64,000 bases of DNA from Augochlora pura (Eukaryota; Arthropoda; Insecta; Hymenoptera; Halictidae), in assembly GCF_028453695.1 (NCBI RefSeq), contig NC_135773.1, forward strand, positions 14,818,001-14,882,000. The letters are read 5' to 3'. Both the position numbers and the translations under genes were made by a program. The notes under the pieces are model-generated. The model was not told the origin of the DNA and ran no database searches. It saw only the letters and a list, made by a program, of their open reading frames with translations. Positions 44,621 through 57,495 of the stretch are shown here, piece after piece; the first letter of the stretch is position 1; each line of letters starts with the position of its first letter.

Positions 44621-44970
44621 CGCCAGATCGCTGCCATCGCGAGACAGATGCTTCGTGAAGCGGGCAGTGACGATCTTCTCAAACATCTTGACCGCCTTAT
44701 CCAGTAAGCAAATTTGTATATCTATCTGCTACTCATGCAGCCGAGAACTCACGGGCACTATGTTATAGTGTGTCGTGGCGGCTTAATTTCCATTCGAACA
44801 ATCGCATGGACCCGCAAGAGATCGAGCTTCGCGCTGGTGACCCCGCCACCTCGTAGCCCCCGCTGGTAACGTCGCGCCTCCAAAAACCCGACAGGGTTAT
44901 TGCTCCTAGTCACATTAAGACTATCTGTTATTCTAATAAAGCGAACTATCGTGACAATGGGGATTATTAC

Positions 44971-45107
44971 CCCCTTGTACTATGACGTCTTTCCGAACTG
45001 CGGTCATTACAACTTTTCGTCCTTAATAATTTTCTTAATGTCACGAGATGATTCTCGTGGATTGTGCGAATCGTAACGAGTCTGACTCGTTATTATAGTG
45101 CAAGGGG
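44971..45107. mobile_element. TTAA MITE, copy 1
   Basis: A 137-bp copy with CCCCTTGTACTA at the left and TATAGTGCAAGGGG at the right. TTAA flanks the right end (45,108-45,111) and a one-base variant the left. Same family as the element at 45,206. Confidence 0.6.
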
Positions 45108-45205
45108 TTAAGATTAGATTAGACAGCGAAAAAACCGTTTGACCGCTTTCATCGAAGGTATTGATAATTTTTGTAAGGATATAACGCGCTAGCAATAAGC
45201 ATTAA

Positions 45206-45449
45206 CCCCTTACACTACGACTCCTGTTACATCGCATTGATTAGCACTTATTTGTTCCTAACATTTTGCTTACTAGGACCAGACAATTTTTGTTTCTTGT
45301 ATTGTCTTTATTTACTTCTGCTTCTAAACTTCGATAATAGAAAAATTCAATTTAATTTCAATTTAGAAGAAATTAATAATATTCATATTTAGTAGTTCCT
45401 GCATGAAATGTGTATCACGAGTCTGACTCGTTATAATAGTGCAAGGGGG
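45206..45449. mobile_element. TTAA MITE, copy 2
   Basis: A 244-bp AT-rich element between TTAA at 45,202-45,205 and 45,450-45,453. The ends are CCCCTTACACTA and, inverted, CCCCCTTGCACTA. The right half is present in inverted orientation at 50,588-50,720. TTAA duplications and C-rich ends suggest a piggyBac-type nonautonomous family. Confidence 0.7.
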
Positions 45450-45453
45450 TTAA

Positions 45454-47923
45454 AAAGCTGGCAACGCCATAAAAGCCACCTCAAACATGCACTTTTCTCT
45501 GTTGCAGTCTTATATAATTCATTAGTTGACCGTTCCATTTAGGTAAAGTTCGCTATCGTATCACAGTATTTTCTACAGAGTAGGTATGTCAGACTCTAAA
45601 TCAGAGATAGTGACTGTGTGTAGAAGGAATATGGTATATATGTATACTTGATTAACGATAATAAAAGAAGCCTAATTCGCACCTGTTAATTGATAACCTC
45701 CTGTTCAACAATTAATATTCGATTCAATTTTATAATACATTAATGTTGAGCTATACAAAATTCATTTCTTTATTTTGTTTTATATAGTGTAGCTGTTATA
45801 TAATTTTCGTCATTCAAGATTTTGTAAACAAGAATGATAATAATTTTACACATTTGCCCCACGTTTTTGCTTTATAGCTAGTATTCCGATTTTAAATATT
45901 TTTCTAACATTGTTTAGCTATATCTTTTAAATAATGAATTTTTTAAAAGTAAAAACAATCAAAATTACGTAACTTATTTTTTTCATTAAGAATTTTTTAC
46001 AAAAATTGTAAATGTGTGAATTTTGGATTTTTTTCAACCTAAAACAAAAGGTAAGGAATATTCTTCTTTAGACAATTTTGAATTTCTGACGGGTGAATTA
46101 ATTTATTATTATCACTTTCGTACTTTTATAAATTATTATTCTAGCTATTCTAGTTGTAAACACCTTACTTGTATTCCAAGAATGAGTTTATAATGAACAA
46201 ATAACTCGAAAAAATGCTGTTAGTTTAGCCATCTGTGAGTTTTTCAGCAATTCGTTTTAAATGCATTTAGGATTATTACAGTCGTTAGCGGGCCGGTCCG
46301 CAGCCAACATGTGGCACATAAAGTAAATAGATTTCAGGATGATGAAGGTAATGCCATCATTTAGTCTCACAGATCCAAGAAGCCCCGCCATAAAGTCCCA
46401 AGACTAAGGAAAGGGACTCGGCCGTCAGGTATCGGCATCAGCGGTCCTGGTCAGCTGAACTTTCAAAACATTGCCAAAAACATCCGTCCACCCCCAAGTG
46501 CACGCGGCCCGCCTAGTCATCCCCACCACAGACAACGTGCTTCGAGCACATTGGAAGGGATGGCTAGGTTTTCCCGCCACTCTGGAAAGGGGGGGGGGGC
46601 GCGTGAGGCCCAAAGAGGGGTTGCTAATTAAAATAGATTCAAACACAGAATAGTACAGAACTTCAGGAGAATAGATTCAAACACAGGACAGAATAGAACA
46701 AACAGTCAGACAGTATAGATACATCCAGCAGAGAGAGCAGATCAGAGTAGACAGTACAGTACAGAGAACAGAGATAGACAGAATACGTAACGGTTAGGTT
46801 ACGTGTTACAATAAGAACAGTCATTTTAGTCCCACACACAGTGGGTGGTCCTTCGAGTGTAGTAGTAGGCACCAAGTGCAATATTCAGAGGATTCAGTCA
46901 TACATCTGACGACTCCTCAACAAATGCAATATTTCTAGAAATTAATCATTTCCACTCGAAACCATTTCAACTGAAAATCTGTAATAATTTTTCTGGTTTC
47001 TAGTATTTCCATTTTATATGATAAAACTCCTTCTATGCATATGAAATTGAGTCTGGTGACTCATATAACAATTTTTTATATGCAAGCTTTGGCGATATCT
47101 ATAAAAATAATTTTAGAATGTGTGAGAGAGTCGCCGGAGAGTCGCTACTCGAGTACAAAAAGTTAATATCTTGACTTATTCGCATATTGCAAAGGAGAGA
47201 CACTAAGGGCATGAACATTGACCTGTTAACGTTTGTCTCCCGACTGTGAGGAAAGACATACCAATCGGATATTAATCAGTTTACCTCATGCAACTAGTGC
47301 TTGTTCGATCTTCGACTTTCAATTTATTGCGAAAGCTTTCCGGGTGCTCGCATTCGTAGGTTCACAAGTCATCGAGCATCGTTCTAGCAATATGAGCGCA
47401 TTTATTGGTAACAAAGTACTATTGCGATAACGTTCGATCTCAAGATCGCGAGAATATTATTACCGATAGTTGCATAAATAAGATTCAACACTTTCATATT
47501 ATTTACCAGATAAACGATGCGTCGCAACGCGTAGCATTTGCAAAATAAAGCAAGAAAAGCTGATGTTTTTAGTATGTGAAATGTAATTAAATAAATTTCA
47601 ATTTAATAGTATAATGTTATAGAATTACTTTAGTTGATATTTAACGTGTAGTATGTTACAATCATAATAATGATAATAAGACGAAATTGAATTAAGCGTC
47701 AGATTATACTGTATATCTATATTGTTTAAAACTAGCTTAATAGCTAAATTTATTCTCATTGTACAAGTACTTCAACTATTTACATTTTGATGGCTACAAT
47801 TAATTTATACGTTAGAAATTTTTAAATCATGAATTTTACGTATTTTAATATTTTACACTTTTATCGAGATTTCTTAAATTTTCTCAACAATATTGGAATT
47901 CTTTAATCAAGTTTTTCAAAAGT
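45454..47923. other. Repeat-rich intergenic, no gene recognised
   Basis: Mostly AT-rich. From 46,260 to 46,920 it becomes GC-richer and includes a run of 11 G near 46,590 and an ACAGA/CAGAGA-rich stretch at 46,640-46,790 that looks like a decayed repeat. The - strand frames there resemble nothing I know. Confidence 0.4.
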
Positions 47924-47925
47924 TA

Positions 47926-49212
47926 TTAGGAGTATAAATAAGTTTCCGCCGTTTCACAAAAAATAGCGCCACTAGTATGTTATGGTTGAAATTGTCTGTT
48001 GTAAAACGTTATATCGTAAGGTTGGGCATCTGGCAACAACATAACCTTAAAATATTAGCGATTTTGTATCAGCATCATATATCTTTTTTCGTGCAAAAAT
48101 GTCGAGTTTTGAGCCGAATAAGCGTCATTTGCGGGAGCTTTTAATTTACTTCTTTAATTTGAAGAAATCTGCAGTCGAGGCGCATCGATTGCTTGTAGAA
48201 GCATATGGCGAGGCTGCCTTAAGTGAGAGAAGTTGCCGTGAGTAGTTTCACAAGTTCAAGAACGGTGACTTTGACGTCGAAGACAAAGAACGTAGCGGAA
48301 AGCCGAAAGTGTACGAAGACGCGGAATTGGAAACATTATTAGATGAAGATTCGTGCCAAACGCAAGAAGCACTTGCACTTACATTAGGAGTGACTCAACC
48401 AGCAATTTCACAACGCTTAAAATCATTGGGAATGATTCAAAAACAAGGAAACTGGGTTCCATATGAACTGAAGCCGAGAAACGTTGAACGCCGATTTTTC
48501 ACATGTGAAATGCTGCTTGCCAGGCATAAACGAAAGGGTTTTTTGCATCGTATAGTCACTGTTGATGAAAAATGGATCCACCATGATAACCCAAAGAAGA
48601 AGAAATCATGAGTACCACCTGGTCATGCTTCAACATCGACAGCCAAGCCGAACATTTATGGAAAAAAGCTCATGTTGTGTATTTGGCGGGATCAGCTTGG
48701 TGTCGTGTATTATGAATTGCTCAAACCGAATGATACCATTACTGGGGCTCTCCACCGAACACAATTGATGAGATTGAGCCGAGTACTCAAGGAAAAACGT
48801 GCTCACTACTACTCCAGACACGACAAAGTTATTCTTCTGCATGATAATGCTCGTCCACCTGTTGCGGCGCCGGTCACAACCTACCTGGAAACACTCAATT
48901 GGGAAGTTTTACCCCACCCGCCGTATTCATCAGACATTGCTCCTTGTGATTACTACCTGTTTCGATCGATGGCACATGACCTGTCTGAGCAACACTTCAC
49001 ATCATATGAAGATACAAAAAATTGGATCGATTTGTGAATAGCTTCAAAAGATGAAGCATTCTTCCTACGCGGTATCCGTATGTTGCCAGAAACATGGGAA
49101 AAAGTAGTGGCTAGCAATGAACAATACTTCGAATAAAACATTAGGTACCGTTCTTTCACAATAAATGCCCAATTTTTGATAAAAAACGGCGGAAACTTAT
49201 TTATACTCCTAA
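47926..49212 (+). mobile_element. Full-length mariner element (1,287 bp)
   Basis: The element begins TTAGGAGTATAAATAAGTTT and ends in its near-perfect inverted repeat. It is flanked by TA duplications at 47,924-47,925 and 49,213-49,214. Length and ends match canonical mariner. The single transposase frame inside (48,099-49,136) has lost function through three nonsense codons, yet there are no frameshifts, so it is a relatively young fossil. Confidence 0.93.
48099..49136 (+). pseudogene. Mariner transposase, three nonsense codons
   Basis: One unbroken frame of 345 codons plus stop, the standard mariner length. It is interrupted by TAG at 48,243, TGA at 48,609 and TGA at 49,035. The N-terminal part has the two helix-turn-helix regions that bind the inverted repeats (ALGVTQPAISQRLK type, near residue 107). 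The catalytic triad is intact: D in VTVDEKW, D in LLHDNARPP and, exactly 34 residues later, D in APCDYYLF (D,D34D). The WVPYELKP linker is also present. Every premature stop falls where the family has Trp, so each is a single G-to-A change. It resembles the irritans/mauritiana-type mariners; the subfamily is not certain. Confidence 0.92.
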
Positions 49213-49214
49213 TA

Positions 49215-50583
49215 ATTTTGTAAGAATCCTAATTAATACCATCTCGTAAATTAATAAAGAAATAAAAACATTTATTCATTGTTTGTCTACTTTAAGTAAT
49301 AAATAAATTTATGACAATAAAATATATCAGTTGCTACATGTTTGTTCTAGACATACAAATGTTCACTTTGTGTAATGTTAAATAAACGTCCAAATTTTTT
49401 CGTTCGGTACTTTATAAATAATTTTTGAGATAAATCTTAACACTTATATTGCTTGTTATATATAGTTTTAAACTTTGTTTATTACTTAACTTATATTTCT
49501 CAATCTAATTTGCTTTCACATGACATGCAATACAATAATATTTACTATCAAAATTATTTGTGAAACCTAAAACGGGAGAATTTACCAATTCTTAACTAAT
49601 ATCTAATATTACAATTCCTCTTCCTGCAATTGTTACTATCCCGTAACACTTTAGCACACGACAGATCAGGCTATTTCTCAACGACCACTTATGAAAAGGT
49701 CAAAATCAATTACATCAACAGTTGCTCGAGAACTGATATCACCAACCATTTTCAAAGTGATATTGCGCTATGCACGAGAACAACGAATTGGTGTAAGTAC
49801 GTATGTATGCGTATATGAAATAATGATTGTGCGTGGAGAAATTTTTCAGTCATTACGCATGCTTTTGTCCACGTCCTTAAAATGCAGATCATTCGATGCA
49901 TGTACCTGTAAAGAAATAAGCTGCTGAGACATGCTGATCGTGACTAATCCGACCTTCACCCTTGCCTCGTTTCACCGACTGGTCATTTCTCCTATATGCT
50001 ACTAACTTGGCAGTGAAGCCGGCCTGGTGTGAAGACTGCGGAAGAACATGATAGACCGTGGATTTTACACATCTATTATAAATGCAAGTGACAGAAATGT
50101 TGAACAGTACAAACATTAAAAGTACTTTAAAATATTAATACAAATTAGATTTTAACTTTTACCAAACAGAGATAATTCCAATAAAGAACTGATTTCAGCT
50201 TTTGCAACATTCCCCTTCATACTGGAACATGTTTCGAACAGTGCCATTCGCTGAAGAAGTATTAATTATTTATAAAATTAACGATTCAAAAATAATTTAT
50301 TTCATGTAATAAAAAAAGAGAATAATAACTTTGTGTTTTCAATCATTCATTTCAACTTTTTCGTGGATTTAATTCTTTTTAACCTCAGAAAGCAAAAAAG
50401 AAATTAAAAATTTATATATAAAGACGAATTTGTTTTCTATCACTTTCAAAAATTTCACTGAAAACTATAAGATTTTTAACATGTTACGCTGTTTTTATAT
50501 GAACCATATCATTTCTACAGATAGTGACAAAAAATGTCGACATTTTGTAAATGGCGAAGTAAAAATTACGGAACGAATATGTG
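49215..50583. other. AT-rich intergenic, no gene recognised
   Basis: Nothing with coding or repeat structure that I can name. Confidence 0.45.
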
Positions 50584-50587
50584 TTAA

Positions 50588-50720
50588 CCCCTTGCACTAT
50601 AACAACGAGTCAAATTCGTGATAGAAATTTTATGCGAGATATAACTAGGCATAAATATTATTAATTTCTTCTAAATCGGAATAAAATTGCATTCTTCTGT
50701 TATCGTGGAATATCAGAATT
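50588..50720. mobile_element. TTAA MITE, copy 3 (partial, inverted)
   Basis: Begins CCCCTTGCACTATAA after TTAA (50,584-50,587) and is recognisably the reverse complement of 45,300-45,449, including the shared ATTATTAATTTCTTCTAAAT segment. The other end is not clear. Confidence 0.6.
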
Positions 50721-51220
50721 ATTAATAGAATAATATTATCAAATTCTTATTTGATTCCTATTTTATGCAATTGGTATACAGAATTTTTAGTTTGCTAACA
50801 GCAGTTGATAACAGCATGTTTAGGATATTTATAAGTTTTAATCATTTTTTCAATATATTTTTATGATAGTCCTTCGAGATGCGATAGTTATATTGCGGGC
50901 TTTATTGAAATATGTGAAAATTCAGGTTAGTTGCTAGAAATTTGAAATTTAAATAACAATATTTAAACATTTAATCCTAATGGACCGAGTCTATTATTCT
51001 TTTAATATTTATTCTTAATATTTATTTCTATAAAGAAATGATTTTTAATTTATTAGTACCATTTGAAAAAAAATTTACAGTAATTTCATCAAAAAGATAT
51101 TAAAATATATATGTACAAAAAAGATTTTAAAAATGTAAAAAGTGAAAGTAATAATAATAATAAATATAATTGTACGAGAAATTTATCTAAAATTTTAAAA
51201 AATCAGAAATCTTCATTTGG

Positions 51221-51354
51221 CTTATCTTTGACTTCGTAAAATTAAATTTGATTCTCCAGTCTTTAAAATTTGCTGAATATCTTTTTGAAATTACTGACAA
51301 TTGCAAATTTTAAAGATTGGAGAATCAAATTTAATTTTACAAAGTCAAGGATAT
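51221..51354. repeat. Long inverted repeat (about 50-bp arms)
   Basis: The left arm (51,221-51,273) and right arm (51,303-51,354) are reverse complements with about three mismatches, separated by about 29 bp. The sequence is AT-rich (AATTAAATTTGATTCTCCA in the arm). It could be a MITE without clear flanks or a simple palindrome. Confidence 0.7.
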
Positions 51355-53746
51355 ATATATTCGATGACGTCATTCAGTATAGTATTTGATACAAGTTTTT
51401 GGTAAAAGCAATTTTCATTAAAGACCAAGTGTGTTTGTTAATAATTCATTGATAGCATTGTAAAATCCTGTAAGTTGAAGATAAGGTTGAACTGCTGAGA
51501 CCGGATTCAACTTATATAACTAGCAACAGATCTAATACTCTTTTTTCAACAATCGGTTCTTTTCTCTGACAGTGAGCGGCTAATTTCGTCTAGCCGCCGA
51601 TCGATTGATTTGTAAAAGCAGCCGGACCGGTTACCAGTGTCTAGGTGATAAAGGTATGAAAGTTCTAGGCTGAAATGGTGCAGCAAACTGTATAAATATA
51701 ACACATTTTACCAAATCTTCGCTTCCGTGAGTGATATTTCGTTTCATTATATTTTCTTCTTTTGGTAGCGTGGTCAATTAATTTCGCAAGCCAGAAAAAT
51801 CATAAATCTAATCAACTGCTTTTTCCGAACAGACGAAATGAAAGTTTGAAATACTATATGTACAATTCCTAGCCCCTGATTGGTTCCCAAGCGAATTTAA
51901 TACAGCTGAATTTCAATTGTTATTCTGTAAATGATAGAAACGCAAAAAGCTCGACAATAATGAATACGAGTTATCGCGTAAGGCCCTTATGTAATCGTGT
52001 AATTGCCAGAAGTGTGCGATTACATCTCGAGATAATTGCCGAGTATGAAAATGCGCTATCATCACGGATTTTATGGTAAACTCTTACGACCAAGAAATAT
52101 TTATATTCGTAGACAATAAACGACAAATTAAATACAGAATATAAGTTATAAACTACGATCGTAGCTAATTTCTTTTTCGAGGAGAGTTGACAACTGAATA
52201 TTAGAATTAATATTTAATCTTCCACATGGTAAAAATTCGTCATTTCGCAAACAACTACCAGTAGCCAAATGACAAAAATTCGTCATTTGTGTATTACAGA
52301 AAATAATTGATTCTTGTTCTTTTAATTCTAAATATTATTTTCCAAAATTTCACTGGAAAATATATAACTTTTAACAAGCATTTTTTGAATGAAGGTACAA
52401 AAAATTACCGAACGAATACGTGTTAATAAATTAAATAAATATTATTGGAAATGATTCCTTGACTGAATGCTAAATACATGAACAATGCAAGTATTTAACC
52501 GAAAATATTCCTGTATTCTAATAAAAAATTTTGTTGACACAATACGGTCCGAGCAGTTAAAATGTTTGCATGTAGTTCTTAAAAAGAGGGTTTCTTAATT
52601 CTCAACGAATTAAAGTTGTTACTATTAAGTCTTTTTGTTAAGTTTTGACTACTTTTAGTTTACCGTCATTTCACGAGCAATCAAGAAAATGACTACTTGT
52701 AATCATCCGGCATTGCACGAACAGCTATTCTTAGTCATCCGAACGGTAAGTGTTAGTAATAGTTAACGAAACACTTTGAACAGTAATCGTATGCGTCGAC
52801 ATTATGGTCGATGATACCTAATCAATTGCATGTTTGACACTGCATGCTGTTTGTATTCGATCTAGGACACACTATGATTGAAATCTGTATTTTAGGAAAA
52901 CTTCTACACCCAAGGTACCGAACTTTTATGAGGGTTCAGGTATACCTTCAAGTATGCTAGGCACAGAACTGCATACTGTCGCACTAGTTCTTCTATTCAG
53001 TCCGTAGTATTCACACCGCGCGCCTGTCCTTCCACCGTACCTTCATATCACCTTTTAAATATAATTATTTATACTGGTTTTTATACTACACGAGAGTTCT
53101 TTTATTCCACACAACCCCTCAACAAAATCAATCAAATGACTCATGTTATCTGTATAGTGAAAGAACTAATGCGACTTATTCGACTTATTCGACTGACACA
53201 AGCTCGTTTGGTTATTAATTATTTAGGTCGCTACGACATCGTTTAACACACACGCGTTTTGAATCAAACGACTTCATTAATCCATAACTACTTGGTTTTT
53301 AATAATGAGTTCACTAATTGTAATGGCAGATATTGATAACTGAACTGTTGTAATTATATTTCTGTTCCGTCCCGAAGGAACAATCGCCCGGAGTTTCTAC
53401 CGATGGGATTTATGACACGGACGTGAGGAAGGTTATTTTTGAGAAGAAGACCCTTTTTACATCTGGCGACCAGAAGCATGCTAACTTAATTTCCGTCTTG
53501 CTCAATAACCATTACGTGTCATAAATTTAAGATTTCTAAGAGAACTTGCTAATAGCATTTTTGAAGCCCACAGCTGGGACGTGCCGTAAACCGGGTAATC
53601 CGAAGGGTCACACTACTCGAGTACGCGACGCTACCGTAACCGTCGAAGGCTGACCTGGACGATTTCCCGTAGCACCTTTAACATCATAATTTACACACTT
53701 ACAAACATCTTCGCACGCGACAAGAGGGTGTCACCAATTCAACGGA

Positions 53747-53793
53747 GGCACTGATTGGTACTATGCAACAGTAGGTAAAACCCAATCAGTGCC
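53747..53793. repeat. 12-bp perfect hairpin
   Basis: GGCACTGATTGG at 53,747-53,758 and its exact complement at 53,782-53,793 with a 23-base loop. Function unknown; it could be a transposon end or chance. Confidence 0.5.
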
Positions 53794-54785
53794 CTTCTTA
53801 CATACCGAACTGCAAGTTCTCGCGGAAACCCCAAAAAGGGCAGAAACGCCCCCCCCCCCCCGACGGATCCTAGTTCGACGACGATCATGTCGAACGATTC
53901 GTCTACACACTTCTTCTTCAACCACCAGTCGACAACCAGTCGACATTGCACAATCTCCAACGGTCGAGATCAACACAACCTCCAGCAGTCGAGGTACACA
54001 TACGTTCATACAAGGTCTCCAGCAGTCGAGGAAACAACACACAGTACGCGCAACCACTGCTCGACCATTTTGAATCCGTTACCCAATATTAATTTGGCGG
54101 GTAATATATCGGCGACACCGGCATCACGCGTCCTCGAACGGTTCAATCCGGGCCTTACAACCCCGGAAGGGTGGAGATACCATCCACGCGTCGATACCAA
54201 GTGCTCGCATCGCAATTCATTTCTATGAAGCCTAGTAAGTGAAGACCAAAACTGTAATAAATTACAGCATAAGATCCTACTTATTGCTCAAATAATAATC
54301 AAATCCCAGATCTCTCTCTTATTATCATCACTTATTTATTCTCATTTACTTCACATTCCAATGTCTTTATTCAATATTTTAATAATTTAAAAATCTATAA
54401 TTTATGAATCAGGAATATATACTTTATTGCTTGTTTCTTAATTCAACAACTTAGTTTTCTAATCAATGTATGACTAACTTGAAATAACATGAATCGAAAT
54501 ATTATTTTAAATGACATGTTACTTCATTTCATAATTATGTCCATGCCTGTGATCACGTTTTAAATAACATTATTTCAAACATTGTAACACTTTATTTTAA
54601 CGGAAACGAAATAGTTTATTTACACAACAAATGAACATACGCGATGCTAACTACTGCGTTATGAGACTATTACAAAGAACCGAACTCGCACAGAGAAACT
54701 GACGGATCGTCTCGGTCGCGGCGCGGATCGTCACTTGGGGCAAGGCGCAACGGCTATCTACGACGATACAGACTTTCTTAAAAAA

Positions 54786-55020
54786 GGTAGTCAAGAAGGT
54801 CAACCTTGTCGGTATCTACTCCCTACTAGTTTCTCAAAAGGGTGGGCAGAGAGGTCAACATTATCGGTATCTACTCTCTACTCCCTACTGGTCTCTTAGA
54901 AGGGTGGGCAGAGAGGTCAACGTTATCGGTATCTACTCTCTACTCCCTACTGGTCTCTTAGAAGGGTGGGCAGAAAGGTCAACGTTGGCAGTATCTACTC
55001 TCTACACTGCCTTTTCAAAG
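54786..55020. repeat. 62-bp minisatellite, about 3.5 copies
   Basis: Units starting GGGTGGGCAGAGAGGTCAAC lie at 54,840, 54,902 and 54,964, exactly 62 bp apart, with a shorter degenerate unit before them. The middle two are nearly identical. It lies just beyond the presumed 3' end of the Jockey-like LINE. Confidence 0.88.
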
Positions 55021-55742
55021 ATTGTCGCAAGACTGCCTTTTCCTTTTTTTTTAGAGATTTATACAGTGATGTTGGGAATCGTGCCTGAGAGCGAGAGCCC
55101 TTTTACCGATTTTGGTGAGGAGTGGGTGAGTGTGGGATTACCTTCATGGGTTATTAGGTTATGTACGTGGCAATTAGGTTGGTGTGGGGAAAAAATTTTC
55201 AAAGAAAATCCCTATAGTGATTTTAACCTCCTTGGGTTGGTAGAGGCTAGTGTTTGAAGTTAGGGTAGGTAATGTGGTCTGTATAGAGGAGTGTAGGTAA
55301 GAAAGGTTAGGTGCTTGAACTACGTGAGTTTGGTGATATCCATTGGAAACTTGGTTTTAATCTTATAGGGAATTCTGTTACGGTCGTACAGACCAGTGTC
55401 TCGGATGAGTGGGTTTGAGTGTTAGTCAACCATGTACCTGGAGATGAGCGCATGTATGTGAGTCGAGATGAGTTCCATGTTGGTTTCTAGGTGAAGTTGG
55501 TTAGTATGATATCGGGGGGGGGGGGGGGGCTTGCCTGTGATTGTTTTAAGTATTTTGTTTTGATATATTTGTATGTTCTTGAGGGTGGTCCTGGGGGCGG
55601 TGCACCAGACGTACGATCCGTAGGTGAGTACCGGTCTGAGACACCGGTTTTGTAGGGTATAAGTCTGAGATGTTGTTTAAGCTTCGAGTCACGTATGATG
55701 AGGGAGTGGATGGAGGCTGCCGCTTTTTTGGCTTTGTTTATT

Positions 55743-57491
55743 CTATCGAGGACTGCTGGAGTCTAGCTGAGCTTGTGATCGAAAACTACTCCTTCGTATG
55801 TGACCTGAGTGGACCACATGACGGGGTGTCCACTCACGATTAATGGGATGTTGATGGGTAAGGAACCTTTTCTTGGAAAGCAGATGGCTTTTGTTTTGAG
55901 TGGGTTGAGCTTCAGTTTCCAGTTTCCGAAGAAGGTGGCTGCTGAATTGATATATTCTTGCAGTCTGGAGTGAAGGGTGTGCGTGGACCAGGTGGAAGAG
56001 ATAAGTGTGGTGTCGTCTGCATATAGAGCAAGTTGGCATGCTTTAGCCGTTGGGATGTCGTTTATGAAGATATTGAAGAGAAGAGGACCAAGGATAGATC
56101 CTTGGGGGACACCTGCGGTTATTGGTAGGAGGTCCGAAATGGATCCTGTGATGGTGACGAAAATGTGCCTGTTGTGGAGGTATGATTGTATGAGCTTGAT
56201 GAAGGCTATCGGGAGTGCGAGCTTGTGTAGTTTGAAGAGCAAGGCTTCTGACTAAACTGTGTCAAAAGCTTTTGTAAGGTCCAAGAGGATCATGGCAGAG
56301 GAGCGATGGGTGTTACGTTCATGAGTGAGGAGCTGTGCAATTCTTACTAGTTGGTGGGTAGTGGAGTAGAGGGCTCTAAAGCCAAATTGCTGAGGGATGA
56401 GTGTTTGTGAGACATTTAAGGAGTTTGTTAGCCAGAGGTGAATGCATTTTTCAAAGATTTTACCTATAATTGGGAGGAGGCTGATAGGTCTGTAGCTCTC
56501 GGCTGCTTTATGGTCTTTGCCTGGCTTGGGTATAGGGACGATCCTAGCTATTTTCCAGGTGTTGAGAAAGTACTGTAATTTCAATGAGTAGTTGAAGATA
56601 TAGTACAGTTGGAGAGCTTTCTTTGGTGATGCGAATTTGAGCGTAGGTGGGGTGATGCGGTCGTGGCCAGGAGTTTTATTGTCTCTTTGTGCTTCTATTG
56701 CTTTGTGGACTGTGGATAGTGAAATATGGAAATCATGGTTGGCAGGAGGTGTTGAGGGAGCGTTTGCATCTAATATGTTGGTTTTGAATTGATTAACTAT
56801 TGGTTCGTAGCTTGAGGGGACAAGTGTGGAGTTGTTGTGTATATGTTGGAAGGATTTACATAGGTGGTTGGCTTTGTCGAGATCGGCAGTGAGAGTGGTG
56901 TTATTGTGTGTAATTGGAGGGATGTGAAATTTCTTGCCTGTTAGAGTCCTGTGATGTGCCCAGAAGGTGGGGTCTGGTTCAATTTGTTTTCGGATCTTAT
57001 TTTCCCAGGCATTGCTTCTAATTTTGGCAATCCTGGAGGTGATTTGAGAGGTGAGGAATTTGGTTGTTTCTTTGTAGTAGTTGATGCCATGACGCTGCCA
57101 TTGTTTCCTTGCATTGCGTCTGGTTTTGATGAGGTCGATGAGGACAGCGTCTGTGGAGGTATCTATGCGATTTCTGTGTGGTATGTGTTGAGATGTGGCT
57201 TGTTTGACTCAGGCCAGGAGGTACGCCTGAAGATTAGCAATTGTGGTGTCTATTTGGGTTGTCGAGTTGAAGGAGGTTTTTAGTCTATGTGTCTTCGTGT
57301 ACTGTTTGTATGCAGTCCAGTCAATGTTGGGTGTTGTATGTGGAGGCGGAAGGGTGCCTGGTTTTACCGTACGGAGGACCGGTTGATGTCTTGTGGAAAA
57401 GTCGTCTGTGGTTTCAGTGTGGAAGGTGTGGTGATGTTTAATGAGGAAAAGGTCAAGTGTGAATGGCCGGAGTTTGTTGTTGGGAGAGATA
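55743..57491 (-). pseudogene. LINE ORF2, reverse transcriptase part
   Basis: The frame on the - continues the endonuclease end (ISPNNKLRPF) into the linker and reverse transcriptase: IVPIPKPGKDH, SYRPISLLPIIGKIFEKC, DLTKAFDTV, GVPQGSILGPLLFNIFIND and the catalytic YADDTTL near 56,010. Stops lie in the same frame at 57,209 (TGA), 56,252 (TAG) and 55,763 (TAG); the latter two sit where Trp is expected. Between the first two the frame reads open. The C-terminal remainder decays towards 55.4 kb. Confidence 0.8.
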
Positions 57492-57495
57492 AAGG

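Larger units (their letters stand above)
50721..54785. other. AT-rich intergenic with hairpins
   Basis: No gene recognised. It holds a long inverted repeat at 51,221-51,354 and a short hairpin at 53,747-53,793. GC-richer sequence at 53,360-54,230 gives several overlapping frames without family resemblance and may be a decayed element. Confidence 0.4.
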
